A stretch of DNA of 15,167 nucleotides from DASUPK01 sp036505735. GTDB lineage: Bacteria; Actinomycetota; Thermoleophilia; Solirubrobacterales; 70-9. Under the pieces are notes generated by a model, which worked only from the letters and a program-made list of their open reading frames with translations, had not been told where the DNA came from and made no database searches. Location of the stretch: the NCBI GenBank assembly GCA_036505735.1, contig DASXSZ010000058.1, forward strand, positions 1 through 15,167, written 5' to 3'. Made by a program: the position numbers and the translations under genes. Shown here one piece after another: positions 13,932 to 15,167 of the stretch; the first letter of the stretch is position 1, and each line of letters opens with the position of its first letter.

Positions 13932-13936
13932 CGGGG

Positions 13937-14674
13937 CTAGACCATTCCCAGCCCGCCGGAGACGCCGAGCGTTTCCCCGGTGACGTACGAGGCGTCGTCG
14001 GAGGCGAGGAAGGCGACCGCTGCCGCCACCTCCTCGGGCTGTCCGAGCCGGCGCAGCTGGGTCCCCGCCTTCATCGTCTCGATGATCTTCTCGCCCACCT
14101 CGCCGAGCTCCTTCGCCCGCATCAGCAGCGGGGTCTCGATCGGGCCCGGGGCGATCGCGTTTGCCGTGATCCCGAAGCGAGCTCCCTCGCGGGCCATCAC
14201 CTTGGTGAAGGCGATCACGCCGCCCTTCGCCGCCGAATAGACCGCCGAGCCCTTGGATCCCACCCGGCCGGCCTCCGAGGCGATGTTGACGATCCGGCCG
14301 TAGCCCGCCTCCTGCATGCCGGGGAGCGCCGCGTAAGTGCAGTTGAGCACGCCGTTAAGGTTGACCGCGATCACCCTCTCCCACTGCTCCGGGGTGGTCT
14401 GTGCGAAGAAGCCGAACTCGTCGGTCCCCGCGTTATTGACCAGGATTTGGATCGGCGCACCGGCGCTCTCGACCGCCGCCCGCGCGGAGCCGAGGTCGGT
14501 GACGTCGAGCTCGATCGGCAGGCCCGAGATCTCCCCCGCGACCTGCGTCGCGCCTTCGAGATTGAGGTCTCCGACCGTCACGTCAGCGCCCTCGGCCGCG
14601 AGGCGCTGGGCGATCGCGGCGCCGATTCCGCTCGCGCCGCCGGTGACCAGCGCCTTCTTTCCCTCCAGCCTCAT
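13937..14674 (-). CDS. SDR-family oxidoreductase, BadH-like
   Basis: The 245-residue classical short-chain dehydrogenase has the cofactor motif TGGASGIG (11-18), NNAG (80-83), N105, catalytic S133, Y146 and K150 in YSAAK, and the terminal GGLGMV. D36 at the end of beta 2 (GDLN) favours NAD over NADP. The stretch IVNIASEAGRVGSKGSAVYS reminds me strongly of BadH, the 2-hydroxycyclohexanecarboxyl-CoA dehydrogenase of Rhodopseudomonas; FabG-like 3-oxoacyl reductases are the main alternative. The pairing with an acyl-CoA thioesterase favours a CoA-bound substrate. ATG 14674 has TAGGCT 9 nt upstream and no Shine-Dalgarno sequence. Confidence 0.9.
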   Translation of the reverse strand: MRLEGKKALVTGGASGIGAAIAQRLAAEGADVTVGDLNLEGATQVAGEISGLPIELDVTDLGSARAAVESAGAPIQILVNNAGTDEFGFFAQTTPEQWERVIAVNLNGVLNCTYAALPGMQEAGYGRIVNIASEAGRVGSKGSAVYSAAKGGVIAFTKVMAREGARFGITANAIAPGPIETPLLMRAKELGEVGEKIIETMKAGTQLRRLGQPEEVAAAVAFLASDDASYVTGETLGVSGGLGMV

Positions 14675-14683
14675 CGCCCGCGG

Positions 14684-14708
14684 AGCCTATTGGGCGGCCC
14701 TGTAGGTT
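14684..14708. promoter_or_regulatory. Back-to-back -10 boxes of the SDR and F420:NADP oxidoreductase genes
   Basis: TAGGCT on the minus strand (14684-14689) ends 9 nt before the SDR ATG, and TAGGTT on the plus strand (14703-14708) ends 9 nt before the npdG ATG. Only 13 nt separate the boxes, so each promoter's -35 region must overlap or pass the other's -10. Both mRNAs would have leaders of only a few nucleotides. Confidence 0.45.
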
Positions 14709-14717
14709 GCCCGGACG

Positions 14718-15167
14718 ATGCCGGAGCCAATACCGATCATCGGCGGCACCGGAGCGCTCGGCTACGGGCTCGCCGTCCGCTGGGCGCGGGCCGGGCAGCC
14801 CGTGGTGATCGGCTCCCGCGAGGCCGGACGCGCGCAGGAGGCCGCGGACCGAGTCCGGGCGAATGTGGAGGGCGCCGAGGTCGAGGGGCTGGAGAACGGC
14901 AAGGCCGCCACCCGCGGGCCGATCGTCTTTCTCACCGTCCCATTTCGCGCCCAGTCTGAGACCCTGACGAACCTGAAGGAGGCCCTCTCTGACGGCCAGA
15001 TCCTGGTCGACTGCACGGTGCCGGTTGCCGCCGCGGTCAGCGGCCGGGCGACCAGGACCCTCGGCGTCTGGCAGGGGTCCGCCGCCCAGCAGGCGGAGGA
15101 GATGGTTCCCGAGGGGGTGACCGTGATCTCGGCCCTTCACTCGGTGAGCGCGAAGAAGCTCGCCGAG
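14718..15167 (+). CDS. npdG: F420:NADP oxidoreductase (3' end cut by window edge)
   Basis: The first 150 codons are present. The Rossmann start IIGGTGALGYGLAVRWARAG is typical of F420-dependent NADP reductases, followed by GSR (residues 33-35), which contacts the NADP 2'-phosphate. Later motifs are VFLTVPFRAQ, LVDCTVP and GVWQGSAAQQAEEMVP, then ISALHSVSA, all hallmarks of the family. The enzyme transfers hydride between F420H2 and NADP+, in actinobacteria mainly to supply F420H2. About 70-80 residues are missing beyond the edge. ATG 14718 is chosen because the fold begins at residue 5. The gene is divergent from the SDR gene across a 43-nt spacer. Confidence 0.93.
   Translation, partial: MPEPIPIIGGTGALGYGLAVRWARAGQPVVIGSREAGRAQEAADRVRANVEGAEVEGLENGKAATRGPIVFLTVPFRAQSETLTNLKEALSDGQILVDCTVPVAAAVSGRATRTLGVWQGSAAQQAEEMVPEGVTVISALHSVSAKKLAE

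Noticed and set aside
1..15167. CRISPR arrays, insertion sequences, phage genes, toxin-antitoxin pairs or intrinsic terminators
   Set aside because: No regularly spaced repeats, transposase or integrase motifs, or hairpins with T tracts were seen; the AbiEi-like relic has no AbiEii toxin beside it.

Overview
The window is high-GC DNA (G/C-rich third codon positions, long antisense open frames) and most likely comes from an actinobacterium, probably of the class Thermoleophilia (Solirubrobacterales/Gaiellales type). The pointers are a coenzyme F420:NADP oxidoreductase at the right edge, a DivIVA-family coiled-coil protein, tRNAs without encoded CCA, many starts without a Shine-Dalgarno sequence but with a close -10 box, and an AbiEi/DUF559-type gene of a kind I associate with that class. 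The lineage call is inference.

Left part (1-2965): the start of a response regulator (minus, cut by the edge), a tRNA-Leu(UAG), a small four-helix membrane protein of unknown function, a convergent SRAP/YedK-type abasic-site DNA-protein crosslink protein, a decayed AbiEi-DUF559 gene, a large imperfect hairpin with a 10-bp palindrome, and a tRNA-Leu(CAA) on the minus strand. The two leucine tRNAs bracket the least orderly part of the window.

Centre (2966-10587): on the plus strand, a membrane-anchored M28 metallopeptidase, then acetoacetyl-CoA synthetase 10 nt later, then a fatty acid desaturase. On the minus strand, a tight operon of 3-hydroxyacyl-CoA dehydrogenase, DivIVA-domain protein and acyl-CoA carboxylase carboxyltransferase subunit (gaps 26 and 7 nt). 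The desaturase and carboxylase genes converge and overlap by 60 bp.

Right part (10588-15167): a secreted sulfatase (plus), an NTF2/SnoaL-like small protein, HMG-CoA lyase, a FlK-like acyl-CoA thioesterase and a BadH-like short-chain dehydrogenase (all minus), and the first 150 codons of the F420:NADP oxidoreductase (plus).

Metabolically the window is acyl-CoA chemistry. HMG-CoA lyase makes acetoacetate plus acetyl-CoA, acetoacetyl-CoA synthetase re-activates acetoacetate, hydroxyacyl-CoA dehydrogenase interconverts 3-hydroxyacyl- and 3-oxoacyl-CoA, and a carboxylase, a thioesterase, an SDR and a desaturase act on related substrates. This fits leucine/ketone-body and fatty-acid turnover. I found no CRISPR array, insertion sequence, phage module or classical defence island. 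The most interesting signals are the DivIVA gene inside the carboxylase operon, the repeated TAGGCT-like -10 box placed 6-9 nt before start codons, and the AbiEi-DUF559 relic with its G7 tract and palindromic leader.
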